Source: Trichostrongylus colubriformis
Lineage: Eukaryota; Nematoda; Chromadorea; Rhabditida; Trichostrongylidae
Length of the DNA stretch: 64,000 nucleotides
Assembly (NCBI GenBank): GCA_963978905.1
Contig: OZ022257.1
Coordinates: 22,093,774-22,157,773 of the forward strand
Reading direction: 5' to 3'
A program made the position numbers and the translations under genes. The notes under the pieces are model-generated. The model was not told where the DNA came from and did no database searches. It worked only from the letters and a program-made list of their open reading frames with translations. Of the stretch, positions 54,201 through 56,839 are shown in pieces (position 1 is the first letter of the stretch; each line of letters starts with the position of its first letter).

Positions 54201-55344
54201 CACCTCGCACCTAATGGTCTTACGTGTGTGTGACCCTTCCTCTTGCGTGCACTAGCTGTTGACCTCTTTACTTTGCGGGGTGGTGTCGGCGGCAGGGAGT
54301 GGCTGCGTTCAAAGTAGACAAGGCACTCAGCCACGCCTTCTCGCCGACAGCCGTGGATAGTGGGAGCCATCGCAGAGTATGAAGGCGACCTAAGACTTTG
54401 TATGTGGATGAGAAGGCAGATGTTCCTCTGCGAATCATACCTAAGCAATTTGAGAATCGCGGTATATAGTACTGAAAGAACAAGAAGAAATAGTTAATGT
54501 GCAAAACGACGCGAACTTATTGTCCGACCTAGAGGGTTGGTTTGTATCAATGAAGTGTTACGGCAAAAGACGAGTGAACTTTCTTATTCATGAACTTCCC
54601 CTTTTCCCTTTTACATGTGCATTACTTTTGGCATCCCAAAGGCCAAAAATCGATGTAGGCAATCAGGTAGGGTCACCACATAGGCAGCGCTGCAAAGTGT
54701 GAAGTGACCTATAGTAATTTTGTAATTATCTCACCTTCTGCTTTCCAGACTAAAGAACCTCACCCTTTTTTTCTTTTTTTTTCTCGTAAGCATTAACACA
54801 CACCTAAATAGATGACGAATTTTCAGAAGTTCCAAACGCTTCATAATGCCTGTGCTAAAAACATTTTACGCCATGGAGCTGTACCGTGAAACTTAAGCAT
54901 AAAAAAGTGTTTAAGCGAGAAAGAATTTGTGCTTCATCCTACCTATTTTTGAATTCAAAATTGTTCTGCTGACATTAAAAACAACTAGGAGAAACAAAGC
55001 CCATACCTGAGTATTATTTTCCACAATGAATTGTGGCACAGTCTCACTGAAAAGTTTCAAAAACGCTCTCATCAAGCTATCGAGGAATTGATCGAATGTG
55101 GGTGTGACGCTGAACGAATCGAACTTGCTCCAAGCATCCTGTAACAAGACATTTTGATGACCGCTCCGCTGACACGAGTGCTGTGGCTCAGATACCTGAA
55201 CAGCTTTCAGTTTCACGTCATCCCTTTGATTGACATCATTCAGGGTTCGTATCAAAGCATCCTGATCGGTGGGTAGTATAGGTTGGGGAGCCATCTGTTG
55301 CACCGGCACATTACCACGCATCATTTGTGAAGTCATTGCAGCTA
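1..55344 (-). CDS. trr-1: TRRAP/Tra1 orthologue (trr-1-like), about 97 exons, 3' end outside window
   Basis: This is the nematode TRRAP, a non-catalytic PIKK-family scaffold. In other species it sits in the nucleus and links transcription activators to SAGA and NuA4/TIP60 histone acetyltransferases. Seen: about 97 minus-strand exons joined in compatible phase, about 11.8 kb of coding sequence, in the family order of HEAT repeats, FAT region and PI3K-like domain. Strong landmarks are [11 protein letters not shown] (exon 24), [19 protein letters not shown] (exon 23), [20 protein letters not shown] (exon 21) and FYDRL (exon 92). The ATG at 55336 was chosen because it lies 8 nt inside the first acceptor and opens the conserved N-terminal HEAT region. 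The final part of the pseudokinase, FATC and stop codon are off the left edge. I see no break in frame except one uncertain join at 1463-1598. Introns are packed with repeats. Orthology is very likely; individual exon ends are hand-called. Confidence 0.93.
235..720. mobile_element. Type-C inverted-repeat element, copy 1, truncated
   Basis: The left end is the ACAGGGGGTGCCAAAAAAGT terminus. The interior matches the complement of 12312-13058 (shared stretches GAGACTCACTACTTTCA and CCGCCTCCGGA). The far terminus is missing. Confidence 0.78.
1332..2304 (-). CDS. trr-1: TRRAP exons 90-96 (PI3K-like pseudokinase)
   Basis: Exons are 2206-2304 ([16 protein letters not shown]), 2071-2152 ([20 protein letters not shown]), 1828-2011 ([16 protein letters not shown]), 1665-1764 ([16 protein letters not shown]), about 1558-1598 ([13 protein letters not shown]), about 1463-1515 ([11 protein letters not shown]) and 1332-1400 ([19 protein letters not shown]). 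They match TTKRHLFFTVPRVVAVSPQ, ISRYYDRLA, TFPNATDYWTFRKMF, NVAYFRFDIND and VPFRLTPNISEFL. Family kinase residues (DRH, DFG) are not visible, as in other TRRAP proteins. The exon 94-95 join is uncertain: the strongest donor gives the wrong phase. Confidence 0.87.
2305..4157 (-). other. Intron 89 (1.85 kb)
   Basis: Contains the 2836-3722 mariner relic. On either side, 2305-2835 and 3723-4157, I see no exon or further repeat that I can name. Confidence 0.75.
2836..3722 (+). mobile_element. mariner-like transposon relic
   Basis: Terminal inverted repeats TTAGGTTGTCCTAAAAGTCT (left) and its complement ending GACAACCTAA (right) bound about 887 bp, with TA at each flank. Inside, fragments in two + frames resemble mariner transposase: [19 protein letters not shown] (N-terminal helix-turn-helix end) and [17 protein letters not shown] (C-terminal signature). 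Frames are broken by stops and shifts, so it is dead. It sits in the intron between exons 89 and 90. Confidence 0.9.
4158..5009 (-). CDS. trr-1: TRRAP exons 85-89 (FAT to PI3K-like domain)
   Basis: Exons are 4912-5009 ([17 protein letters not shown]), 4683-4860, 4471-4610 ([34 protein letters not shown]), 4317-4416 ([20 protein letters not shown]) and 4158-4301 ([31 protein letters not shown]). They match QMVWFRENWHEEVLRQL, GQFTTDFDFSVPGS, KLKKWIKILEAK, CRFLSNFSAQTAEVEIPGEF and KIARFMPRVEIVQ...RLYIRGHNGK. Two short in-frame introns (72 and 54 nt) fuse exons 86-88 in ORF scans. Confidence 0.92.
5942..6410 (+). repeat. Type-E dispersed repeat, copy 1
   Basis: Begins GGGAGGGGTAGGGGAAAGCTG and ends after TTTCATATTCCACAGTCTGC. 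The same blocks recur in order at about 17080-17400, 56840-57235 and 60640-61045, with an end fragment near 22290-22400. This copy carries the (GA)n run. Confidence 0.75.
6212..6275. repeat. (GA)n microsatellite
   Basis: A run of GA dinucleotides with a few GG interruptions. It creates spurious Glu/Arg ORFs on + and Ser/Leu ORFs on -. Confidence 0.97.
6508..7477 (-). CDS. trr-1: TRRAP exons 80-84 (end of FAT)
   Basis: Exons are 7343-7477 ([26 protein letters not shown]), 7183-7284 ([20 protein letters not shown]), 6881-6994 ([10 protein letters not shown]), 6663-6814 ([20 protein letters not shown]) and 6508-6611 ([17 protein letters not shown]). They match EANKAFSAAVQMHDVLVKAW, SAITCYLHACRHQNESKSRK, GVPPIQWLAWIPQ, LISQVGRVYPQAVYFPIRTL and LLSSLEGIVDQM. 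Confidence 0.93.
8820..9300 (+). repeat. Type-D dispersed repeat
   Basis: Shares long blocks with 42770-43240, for example TTTTCCATTGGCATGTTGC, GAAAGCGCGCCGCAA and TCGATCCTG. Both copies end near AATGCTGTCTTTAAA-like sequence. Partial inverted copies occur near 26214-26330 and 56560-56760. Confidence 0.75.
9304..9497. mobile_element. Small palindromic element
   Basis: Inverted arms of about 60-70 nt: left AAAGACACATTCCGCGCTCG and TCCATTGGTTGT, right the complements (ACAACCAATGGAG, CGAGCGCGGAATGTGCCTTT). No coding potential. It adjoins the end of the type-D repeat. Confidence 0.8.
9828..10499 (-). CDS. trr-1: TRRAP exons 76-79 (FAT)
   Basis: Exons are 10346-10499 ([20 protein letters not shown]), 10169-10299 ([20 protein letters not shown]), 9988-10117 ([20 protein letters not shown]) and 9828-9928 ([14 protein letters not shown]). 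They match SDDLSHWSSIFMWRQHHYQ, GKIARKQGLVNVALDILSR, IHTIPTVPIVDCFQKIRQ and EFYALKGMFLAQINK. Introns of 46 and 51 nt separate exons 76-77 and 77-78; both are easily read through by ORF callers. Confidence 0.93.
10500..11780 (-). other. Intron 75 (1.3 kb)
   Basis: Holds the type-H repeat and, at 10680-10860, a stretch resembling 33500-33600 (TTGTTGTCT..TAAGGTGT / CTCATGAT). No exon. Confidence 0.65.
10985..11190 (+). repeat. Type-H repeat, copy 1
   Basis: Contains GTGGCAGGTGGATGCGATCT and GGTCAGCCGATGTACGGG, matching the complement of 46545-46680. Confidence 0.65.
11781..12109 (-). CDS. trr-1: TRRAP exons 74-75 (FAT)
   Basis: Exon 74 (11984-12109) reads [19 protein letters not shown] and HTKLLQ, matching IERLVEMASSLAIREWRRLP and HTPLLQAAQ. 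Exon 75 (11781-11899) reads [20 protein letters not shown] and [12 protein letters not shown], matching QQIIELQEAAQI and LHDMKTVVKTWRNRLP. MKTV.K.WR is a strong FAT landmark. Confidence 0.93.
12312..13058. mobile_element. Type-C inverted-repeat element, copy 2, full length
   Basis: About 747 bp bounded by CAGGGGGTGCCAAAAAAAAA and its complement TTTTTTGGCACCCCCTG, with TA on each side. No transposase-like frame is visible. Probably a non-autonomous Tc1/mariner-superfamily element, judged from ends and TA flanks only. Confidence 0.85.
13205..13300. repeat. Type-F repeat
   Basis: Contains GTGGGCGGAGCGTGCACT and GGTTCCAGTATGACCCAAAC. Inverted copies occur at 58000-58090 and 58545-58625. Confidence 0.68.
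13787..14041 (-). CDS. trr-1: TRRAP exons 72-73 (FAT)
   Basis: Exon 72 (13906-14041) reads [20 protein letters not shown] and [19 protein letters not shown], matching CSKELNQWEALTEYGQSKGH and ECAWRVSNWTAMKEAL. Exon 73 (13787-13855) reads [20 protein letters not shown], matching CPKEMAWKVNMYRGYLAIC. Confidence 0.91.
14150..14580. mobile_element. TTAA-flanked fold-back element, copy 1
   Basis: A near-palindrome with arms of about 170 nt (TTAAAGGAATCATCCACGG...CCGTGGACGATTCCTTTAA). Arms meet around a GC-rich centre. TTAA at both ends is the piggyBac-type target site. It lies in the intron between exons 71 and 72. ORFs inside it are artefacts of the inverted repeat. Confidence 0.88.
15258..16193 (-). 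CDS. trr-1: TRRAP exons 67-71 (start of FAT region)
   Basis: Exons are 16104-16193 ([18 protein letters not shown]), 15883-16010 ([17 protein letters not shown]), 15680-15814 ([16 protein letters not shown]), 15478-15600 ([20 protein letters not shown]) and 15258-15394 ([18 protein letters not shown]). They match LFPRLWKILSDRQ, AMSQCVPPIPI, NLWFRSTLMLEHQAF, LAELYSLLQEEDMWAGLWQK and FFEQAQESYEKAM of TRRAP. Confidence 0.93.
17080..17400 (+). repeat. Type-E dispersed repeat, copy 2
   Basis: Contains the GGCTTGGGGTACTATCATGA block and the end block CTTCACTGTTACACAACTGG, parallel to 5942-6410. Located in the intron between exons 66 and 67. Confidence 0.7.
17498..17681 (-). CDS. trr-1: TRRAP exon 66
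   Basis: The exon opens with an acidic linker ([16 protein letters not shown]) followed by [20 protein letters not shown], aligned with HDKFLDTLREVKTGALLSAF. Phase 0 in, phase 1 out at CAAG|GTATGG. It joins exon 67 across an intron containing a type-E repeat. Confidence 0.84.
18075..18597 (+). mobile_element. internally deleted mariner-like element
   Basis: Both ends share about 70 nt of inverted repeat starting AGGCGACCAAAAA (left) and AGGCAACCAAAAA (right, complement). The + strand middle encodes [20 protein letters not shown] and SQKWFEKF, an N-terminal mariner transposase fragment. Most of the catalytic domain is missing, giving a MITE-sized element of about 520 bp in the intron between exons 65 and 66. 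Confidence 0.85.
18912..19304 (-). CDS. trr-1: TRRAP exons 64-65
   Basis: Exon 64 (19136-19304) reads [20 protein letters not shown] and [20 protein letters not shown], a clear match to IRAKFFEVFDNSMKRR and NWEAMGNHFWIKQCIELLLA. Exon 65 (18912-19078) is Ser/Thr-rich and variable, as expected for the linker before the FAT region. Confidence 0.9.
19900..20770 (+). repeat. Type-G dispersed repeat, copy 1
   Basis: Shares two blocks in order with the complement of 47140-47810: a 5' block around CATGCATGGCGCGA and CCGTGG, and a 3' block whose minus strand is open (20767-20471). Also contains a local inverted pair, GTGAACAAGGTGTCA / TGACACCTTGTTCAC. Confidence 0.7.
21186..21431 (-). CDS. trr-1: TRRAP exons 62-63
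   Basis: Exon 62 (21367-21431) reads [15 protein letters not shown], matching ILLVKMMTYIEKRFPED. Exon 63 (21186-21312) reads [20 protein letters not shown] and [13 protein letters not shown], matching NAQFLDLVNYVYRDETL and KLEPAFLSGLRCAQ. Confidence 0.88.
22250..22400 (+). repeat. Type-E repeat, 3' fragment
   Basis: Only the end block is recognisable: GTTCCTTCTCTATTGTCACA followed by TTTCATATTTTACAA. Confidence 0.55.
22724..23568 (-). CDS. trr-1: TRRAP exons 59-61
   Basis: Exons are 23457-23568 ([20 protein letters not shown]), 22988-23057 ([13 protein letters not shown]) and 22724-22914 ([40 protein letters not shown]). They match LMILKSACSNNPSYIDRL, LQKMVREHL and LELVKTRLAVMSMEMRKNFI. Exons 60 and 61 both use TTTAAG acceptors instead of TTTCAG. 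Confidence 0.91.
24151..24287 (-). CDS. trr-1: TRRAP exon 58
   Basis: The exon reads [20 protein letters not shown] and then [19 protein letters not shown], aligning with VLRAVHSLLSRLMSIFPTEP and KYEELECLYAAVGKVIYEGL of TRRAP. Phase 0 in, phase 2 out (AA|GTGAGT). Confidence 0.88.
24745..24818 (+). pseudogene. tRNA-like sequence, probably a tRNA pseudogene
   Basis: A box-A-like TGGCTTAGTGGTAGCG is followed by an anticodon-arm-like TGCTGGGTTTGCGAGCA and a decayed box B (GAGCTAGTTCCCCGCC). The acceptor ends pair only partly. A functional tRNA is unlikely, since the T loop lacks the usual TTCRA. Confidence 0.4.
25415..25492 (-). CDS. trr-1: TRRAP exon 57
   Basis: This 78-nt exon reads [20 protein letters not shown], a clear match to SSFKPLQRGIAACMTCG of TRRAP. 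It has a TTTTTAG acceptor and a GTAAGT donor and lies alone between two introns of more than 1 kb. Confidence 0.9.
25493..26770 (-). other. Intron 56 (1.3 kb)
   Basis: Contains the type-D fragment. The open stretch 25815-26108 does not resemble TRRAP, and exons 56 and 57 join directly. Confidence 0.65.
26200..26330 (-). repeat. Type-D repeat fragment
   Basis: A short inverted fragment (CTCCGGCGAAATCCCCCGCG and TTGAGCTCCAGCCGCC) matching the right end of the type-D family. Confidence 0.55.
26771..27087 (-). CDS. trr-1: TRRAP exons 55-56
   Basis: Exon 55 (26957-27087) carries [20 protein letters not shown], aligned with CVNLLKTALRPDMWPKSEL. Exon 56 (26771-26897) carries [15 protein letters not shown], aligned with GLEVLSFLLTVL. 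The join is phase 2 and encodes the conserved Trp before the second segment. Confidence 0.88.
27150..28210 (-). CDS. trr-1: TRRAP exons 49-54
   Basis: Exons are 28057-28210 ([18 protein letters not shown]), 27804-27985 ([20 protein letters not shown]), about 27635-27750 ([17 protein letters not shown]), 27463-27577 ([18 protein letters not shown]), 27310-27379 and 27150-27247 ([16 protein letters not shown]). They follow TRRAP FAWPCLLS, LTPAVPARMEDGH, YYPVRHHLVQHMVSAM, DLSEVVIKWELQRIK. The intron between exons 50 and 51 is only 53 nt. The left end of exon 51 is uncertain by about 2 nt. Confidence 0.9.
28211..29485 (-). other. Intron 48 (1.3 kb)
   Basis: No recognised repeat or exon. A + strand ORF at 28453-28749 has no recognisable similarity. 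A short AAATA run lies near 29188. Confidence 0.6.
29486..29971 (-). CDS. trr-1: TRRAP exons 46-48
   Basis: Exons are 29810-29971 ([34 protein letters not shown]), 29669-29743 ([13 protein letters not shown]) and 29486-29598 ([16 protein letters not shown]). They match KVLQHILNPAFLYSFEKG, PNPEGDNPESITSVF and YATLLVEHAPHHIHD of TRRAP. The intron to exon 45 holds a mariner relic, yet phases agree. Confidence 0.92.
30583..31481 (+). mobile_element. mariner-like transposon relic
   Basis: Ends are TTAGGTTGATTCATAATAAA and its complement (GATTTATTATGAATCAACCTAA) with TA flanks, about 899 bp. The + strand reads [25 protein letters not shown] and, near the end, [15 protein letters not shown], all mariner transposase motifs, scattered over frames. 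It is close in size to the 2836 element but has different terminal repeats. Confidence 0.9.
31960..32583 (-). CDS. trr-1: TRRAP exons 43-45
   Basis: Exons are 32383-32583 ([20 protein letters not shown]), 32135-32280 ([25 protein letters not shown]) and 31960-32071 ([20 protein letters not shown]). They match FQAIKIISIIVKNDDSWLAS, KLLAYCLLNYCKRNYG and DIELLFQLLRAFTGRFL in order. Exon 45 uses a TTTTAAG acceptor. Confidence 0.91.
33008..33220 (-). CDS. trr-1: TRRAP exon 42
   Basis: The exon reads [20 protein letters not shown] and later [20 protein letters not shown], aligning with PLIKFLTRHPSQTVELF and RPLRDVLAANPNRFITLL of TRRAP. The donor is GTACGT. Length is 213 nt, phase 0 at both ends. 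Confidence 0.9.
33221..34540 (-). other. Intron 41 (1.3 kb)
   Basis: No exon. Part of it (33500-33600) resembles 10680-10860. The minus ORF at 33716-33922 is not TRRAP-like. Confidence 0.6.
34541..35938 (-). CDS. trr-1: TRRAP exons 36-41
   Basis: Exons are 35752-35938, 35588-35682, 35308-35504, 35085-35252, 34839-35034 and 34541-34590. Landmarks are [16 protein letters not shown] (36), [11 protein letters not shown] and [12 protein letters not shown] (38), [20 protein letters not shown] (39), [20 protein letters not shown] (40) and [11 protein letters not shown] (41). Exon 41 is only 50 nt and was found from phase plus the following exon. The segment corresponds to the central HEAT solenoid. 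Confidence 0.83.
36871..37276 (-). CDS. trr-1: TRRAP exons 34-35
   Basis: Exon 34 (37183-37276) reads [20 protein letters not shown] and YREVFLPHI, matching QVLAQVTGKSVTVIMEPHKEVL of TRRAP. Exon 35 (36871-37017) is poorly conserved and supported by an ATTGTTCAG acceptor, an open frame and correct phase into exon 36. Confidence 0.72.
37414..37835. mobile_element. TTAA-flanked fold-back element, copy 2
   Basis: Same family as 14150: arms of about 170 nt beginning TTAAAGGAATCGTCCACGG, TTAA intact on both sides. It is in the intron between exons 33 and 34. Confidence 0.88.
38230..38965 (-). CDS. trr-1: TRRAP exons 30-33
   Basis: Exons are 38790-38965 ([15 protein letters not shown]), 38546-38719 ([34 protein letters not shown]), 38390-38479 ([17 protein letters not shown]) and 38230-38319 ([16 protein letters not shown]). 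The first three are clear matches to the TRRAP segments LVLIDAIAIC, SYIVERLCACCYEQAWYAKL and LLFVMMDLTGEVSNGAV. Exon 33 has a weak TTAAG acceptor and is less certain. Confidence 0.85.
39924..40932 (-). CDS. trr-1: TRRAP exons 24-29
   Basis: Exons are 40823-40932 ([17 protein letters not shown]), 40575-40723 ([11 protein letters not shown]), 40451-40505 ([14 protein letters not shown]), 40231-40326 ([17 protein letters not shown]), 40078-40171 ([14 protein letters not shown]) and 39924-40019 ([19 protein letters not shown]). RVLGKFGG and KDLR are family landmarks. Exon 29 uses an unusual CTTGAG acceptor. Exons 27-28 are weakly conserved and rest mainly on phase. Confidence 0.85.
41371..42069. 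mobile_element. Type-C inverted-repeat element, copy 3
   Basis: It starts with GGGAAGTGCCAAAAAAAGAT and runs in the same orientation as copy 1. Shared blocks include the CCGCCTCCGGAGG region and the stretch around GTGATAGTGTGAGGTCT. The far terminal repeat is not recognisable. Confidence 0.75.
42336..42425 (-). CDS. trr-1: TRRAP exon 23 (highly conserved HEAT exon)
   Basis: The 90-nt exon reads [19 protein letters not shown] followed by [10 protein letters not shown], nearly identical to vertebrate TRRAP. It is preceded by CTTTTAG and followed by GTCGTT. It is isolated between a long palindromic repeat on its right (42473-42684) and a type-C element on its left (41371-42069), and is too short for ordinary ORF scans. 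Confidence 0.93.
42473..42684. mobile_element. Long palindromic element
   Basis: Arms of about 80 nt (42473-42553 and 42604-42684) share blocks such as CACACGAATCTAGGCCGTGA and CAGACAATTT with about 50 nt between. The left flank has a run of ten G. Located in the intron immediately 5' of exon 23. Confidence 0.85.
42770..43240 (+). repeat. Type-D dispersed repeat, second long copy
   Basis: Parallel to 8820-9300 in sequence and orientation. It lies in the intron between exons 22 and 23. Confidence 0.75.
43271..44039 (-). CDS. trr-1: TRRAP exons 19-22
   Basis: Exons are 43924-44039 ([21 protein letters not shown]), 43748-43851 ([16 protein letters not shown]), 43478-43660 ([26 protein letters not shown]) and 43271-43421 ([20 protein letters not shown]). 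This is one of the most conserved HEAT segments and the match is unambiguous. Exon 19 has two possible donors 3 nt apart. Confidence 0.92.
45031..45439 (-). CDS. trr-1: TRRAP exons 16-18
   Basis: Exons are 45316-45439 ([18 protein letters not shown]), 45166-45226 ([15 protein letters not shown]) and 45031-45107 ([18 protein letters not shown]). They align in order with LVKYAMQALDIYQ, RMKEEKEVLEHFAGVF and FKEIFQTTVPYMVERI of TRRAP. All phases agree (2, 0, 2). Confidence 0.88.
45844..46247 (-). CDS. trr-1: TRRAP exons 14-15
   Basis: Exon 14 (46144-46247) is an acidic, low-complexity linker ([17 protein letters not shown]). Exon 15 (45844-46050) is a Pro-rich stretch ([17 protein letters not shown]) followed by [20 protein letters not shown], which aligns with the TRRAP segment DCRSLVKTLVCGVKTITW. 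The linker matches the variable Pro-rich insert of vertebrate TRRAP in position, not in sequence. Confidence 0.83.
46545..46680 (-). repeat. Type-H repeat, copy 2 (inverted)
   Basis: The complement reads GTGGCAGGTGAATGCGATCT and GGACAGCCGATGTCTGG. It follows a C10 run at 46540. Confidence 0.65.
47019..47076. repeat. Short near-perfect hairpin
   Basis: Arms of about 28 nt around a CTGCAG centre (CGCTCCACTGCGATCACCGC on the left). Would fold into a strong hairpin in either transcript. No other function is visible. Confidence 0.75.
47140..47810 (-). repeat. Type-G dispersed repeat, copy 2
   Basis: Inverted relative to 19900-20770. The + strand 47165-47452 is open and its peptide ([15 protein letters not shown]) resembles the peptide of copy 1 ([15 protein letters not shown]). 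Confidence 0.7.
48209..48624. mobile_element. TTAA-type fold-back element, copy 3 (older)
   Basis: The same fold-back structure with more substitutions (left TTAAAAGAATCGTCC, right GATGACTCCTTTGA). The right TTAA has decayed to TTGA. It lies in the intron between exons 13 and 14. Confidence 0.82.
48751..49615 (-). CDS. trr-1: TRRAP exons 10-13 (HEAT repeats)
   Basis: Exons are 49541-49615 ([12 protein letters not shown]), 49434-49485 ([17 protein letters not shown]), 49304-49378 ([19 protein letters not shown]) and 48751-48887 ([19 protein letters not shown]). They follow the family order LADLVHHVRQ, LFAKNIDDESLP, SCKLLLNLVDC, LEVFVLKFHTIARY. Exon 9 ends in phase 2 and joins exon 10 exactly, across an intron holding a Tc1-like relic. 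Confidence 0.88.
49616..52008 (-). other. Intron 9 (2.4 kb)
   Basis: Contains the Tc1/mariner relic 50282-51212 and a G14-16 run at 51300. The rest is unannotated. Exon 9 joins exon 10 in phase 2. Confidence 0.7.
50282..51212 (-). mobile_element. Tc1/mariner-superfamily relic, second lineage
   Basis: Ends CAGGGTGGGGCAAAATTACG (left) and the near-perfect complement at right bound about 931 bp between TA dinucleotides. On the minus strand one frame reads [20 protein letters not shown] and [17 protein letters not shown]. The SPDLN.LD.SVW signature belongs to a Tc1/mariner lineage other than classic mariner. Stops and shifts break the gene. Confidence 0.88.
52009..52748 (-). CDS. trr-1: TRRAP exons 6-9 (HEAT repeats)
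   Basis: Exons are 52644-52748, 52426-52584, 52198-52292 and 52009-52137, all with GT/AG ends and matching phases. Landmarks are [16 protein letters not shown] in exon 6, [16 protein letters not shown] in exon 7, [14 protein letters not shown] in exon 8, and [15 protein letters not shown] plus ALIGSGYTA in exon 9. The IGSGYTA block is strongly conserved in TRRAP. Confidence 0.88.
53411..53807 (-). CDS. trr-1: TRRAP exons 3-5 (HEAT repeats)
   Basis: Exon 3 is 53619-53807 ([17 protein letters not shown], then [19 protein letters not shown]), matching the TRRAP N-terminal LRKLVLEIIHR and ENEEN motifs. Exon 4 is about 53506-53557 ([10 protein letters not shown]) and exon 5 is 53411-53460 ([14 protein letters not shown]). 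Exons 4 and 5 are separated by a 45-nt GTATGT...TATAG stretch that is also open in frame, so they could be one exon. The acceptor of exon 4 could be 12 nt further in. Confidence 0.75.
55007..55344 (-). CDS. trr-1: TRRAP exons 1-2 (N-terminus)
   Basis: Exon 1 is 55196-55336 coding plus 8 nt of leader (55337-55344); exon 2 is 55007-55138. Exon 1 starts with a Gln/Pro/Met-rich stretch and then reads DDVKLKAVQ, which matches the DExKLKxxQE block at the start of TRRAP. Exon 2 holds [13 protein letters not shown] and [11 protein letters not shown]. The 57-nt intron between them is a multiple of three and has no stop, so a simple ORF reads through it and inserts 19 false residues. Confidence 0.88.
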
Positions 55345-55347
55345 CTG
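55337..55347 (-). promoter_or_regulatory. 5'-most splice acceptor, candidate trans-splice site
   Basis: The sequence CTCTGCACAG ends at 55345, followed by an 8-nt leader and the ATG at 55336. In nematodes an acceptor this close to the start codon is commonly the spliced-leader acceptor. A conventional upstream non-coding exon is the alternative, and the window does not decide between them. Confidence 0.55.
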
Positions 55348-55457
55348 TGCAGAGGAGACGAAGATTTCTGAATAAAAAAACTCAGCTGGGAAAACTCCAT
55401 AACCGGAATCATACTCGCCTTCGCTGTTTTCTACTTTCTATTAATCCTCCATTTATG

Positions 55458-55890
55458 TTTGATGGAATCGTCCACGGAAAAATGAGTTTTTGTGTAAACC
55501 AAATGTATGTGTTGTGTTTGCTCAATGTGGGCCACATGCAAAGTTTCACGCGAAAAATGTGAAACCGGATAGGATACAGCACCACAAAGTACGTCCGGTG
55601 GGCGGGGCCTTCGAATAAAAACCTCGTCCCGTCATCCGCCGCCGTTGGGAACGGAGAGTGGGACTGTTCACGTAACTTTCTCATCTTACAATGCGTCTCC
55701 GACCACGGCGGACGACGAGACGAAGCTTTCACTCAGAGGCCCCGCCCATTCGAACGTACTTTGTGGTGCTGTATCTCAGCCAGATTCATATTTTTTCGAG
55801 TGAAATTTTGCATGAGGCCCACATTAGGCAAATACAACATCAACACATGGGTAACACAAAAACTCATTTTTCCGTGGACGATTCCTTTAA
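55458..55890. mobile_element. TTAA-type fold-back element, copy 4, upstream of TRRAP
   Basis: Left end GGAATCGTCCACGG and right end CCGTGGACGATTCCTTTAA, with the left TTAA lost. Its nearer edge is about 113 bp from the first splice acceptor of the TRRAP gene, so it sits in the outron/promoter zone. Confidence 0.86.
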
Positions 55891-56539
55891 GCGGCTATGC
55901 GACTTCTAGTGTGCGTGTATGTATGTGTGTCTGACCAGAAATTCAAAACTCACACACCCACAATCGCAGAATTCTCATTTTTTGATATGTTATGGGGTGC
56001 TGGTGGGAGGACATCAATGGTGGGTGATTAGAACCGACAATGGCTGATAAAATGGATTTGCTTCAGATCTCTTCTTTGTAACAGTAGGAAACTTCCGCCA
56101 TGATATTGAGCACGTTTGGAGCAACCCCTTCGAAGTCGAGGAAAAGGAAGGGTCGAGTACACTTTGTCCATTTTACCTTATTCCAACTGTTTTCTGCGAA
56201 TTACGAGGTTTCTCGTTTTTGTTCTTGAGTTTCTTCTCAGTATGTTCAATTAGATTGGTTAAATTGATCCTTTTCGAGGTCAACGGAAGGTGAATCCCAA
56301 CTGACAGGTTCGTGCCGTTTCTGGTATTTCACATTATTTATTCCATTTTCCGAAACGTTTACATGTGTATTCCATATAGCTTCTTCTGCTTTATGAAACG
56401 GTGCAATAATTGTTACGAGTGCGCTGAGTTTTGAACCAGCACTCCATGCTTTCCGAGATTCGTACTATCCATTACACTACCAAAGTCCCTTTCACCTCAA
56501 AAACACCATGAGGGATAATGTGGCTATCGAGAAGTCCTC

Positions 56540-56760
56540 AAAAGAAGTCACTTACATGGAAACAATAAGTCTAGAAGGCTATCTGTGGCGAAATCCCGGT
56601 GAAAAAGCGCGCCTCCGAGCTGTAGAAACGGCGCAACAGATAACAGCTGACGTCTTGGATGACAGACCCCGCCTCCGGGTGACGTGATTCCCGATCGGCC
56701 ACGGTGAGAGCGGCCGAGGAAATAGGACAGGGTCATTCTTTATTTATAAGACTTGGAAAT
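56540..56760 (-). repeat. Type-D repeat, partial inverted copy
   Basis: The complement carries GAATCACGTCACCCGGAGGC and the GCGCGCTTTTTCACCGGGAT block, matching the right half of the type-D copies. It is upstream of the TRRAP gene. Confidence 0.65.
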
Positions 56761-56839
56761 GAAGTAGTCAGGGAGGAAAATTCGCACTCTCGACATTCCC
56801 TCTTTTTCGTCTACTATCGAAAAACGTTCTTGCAGGCAT

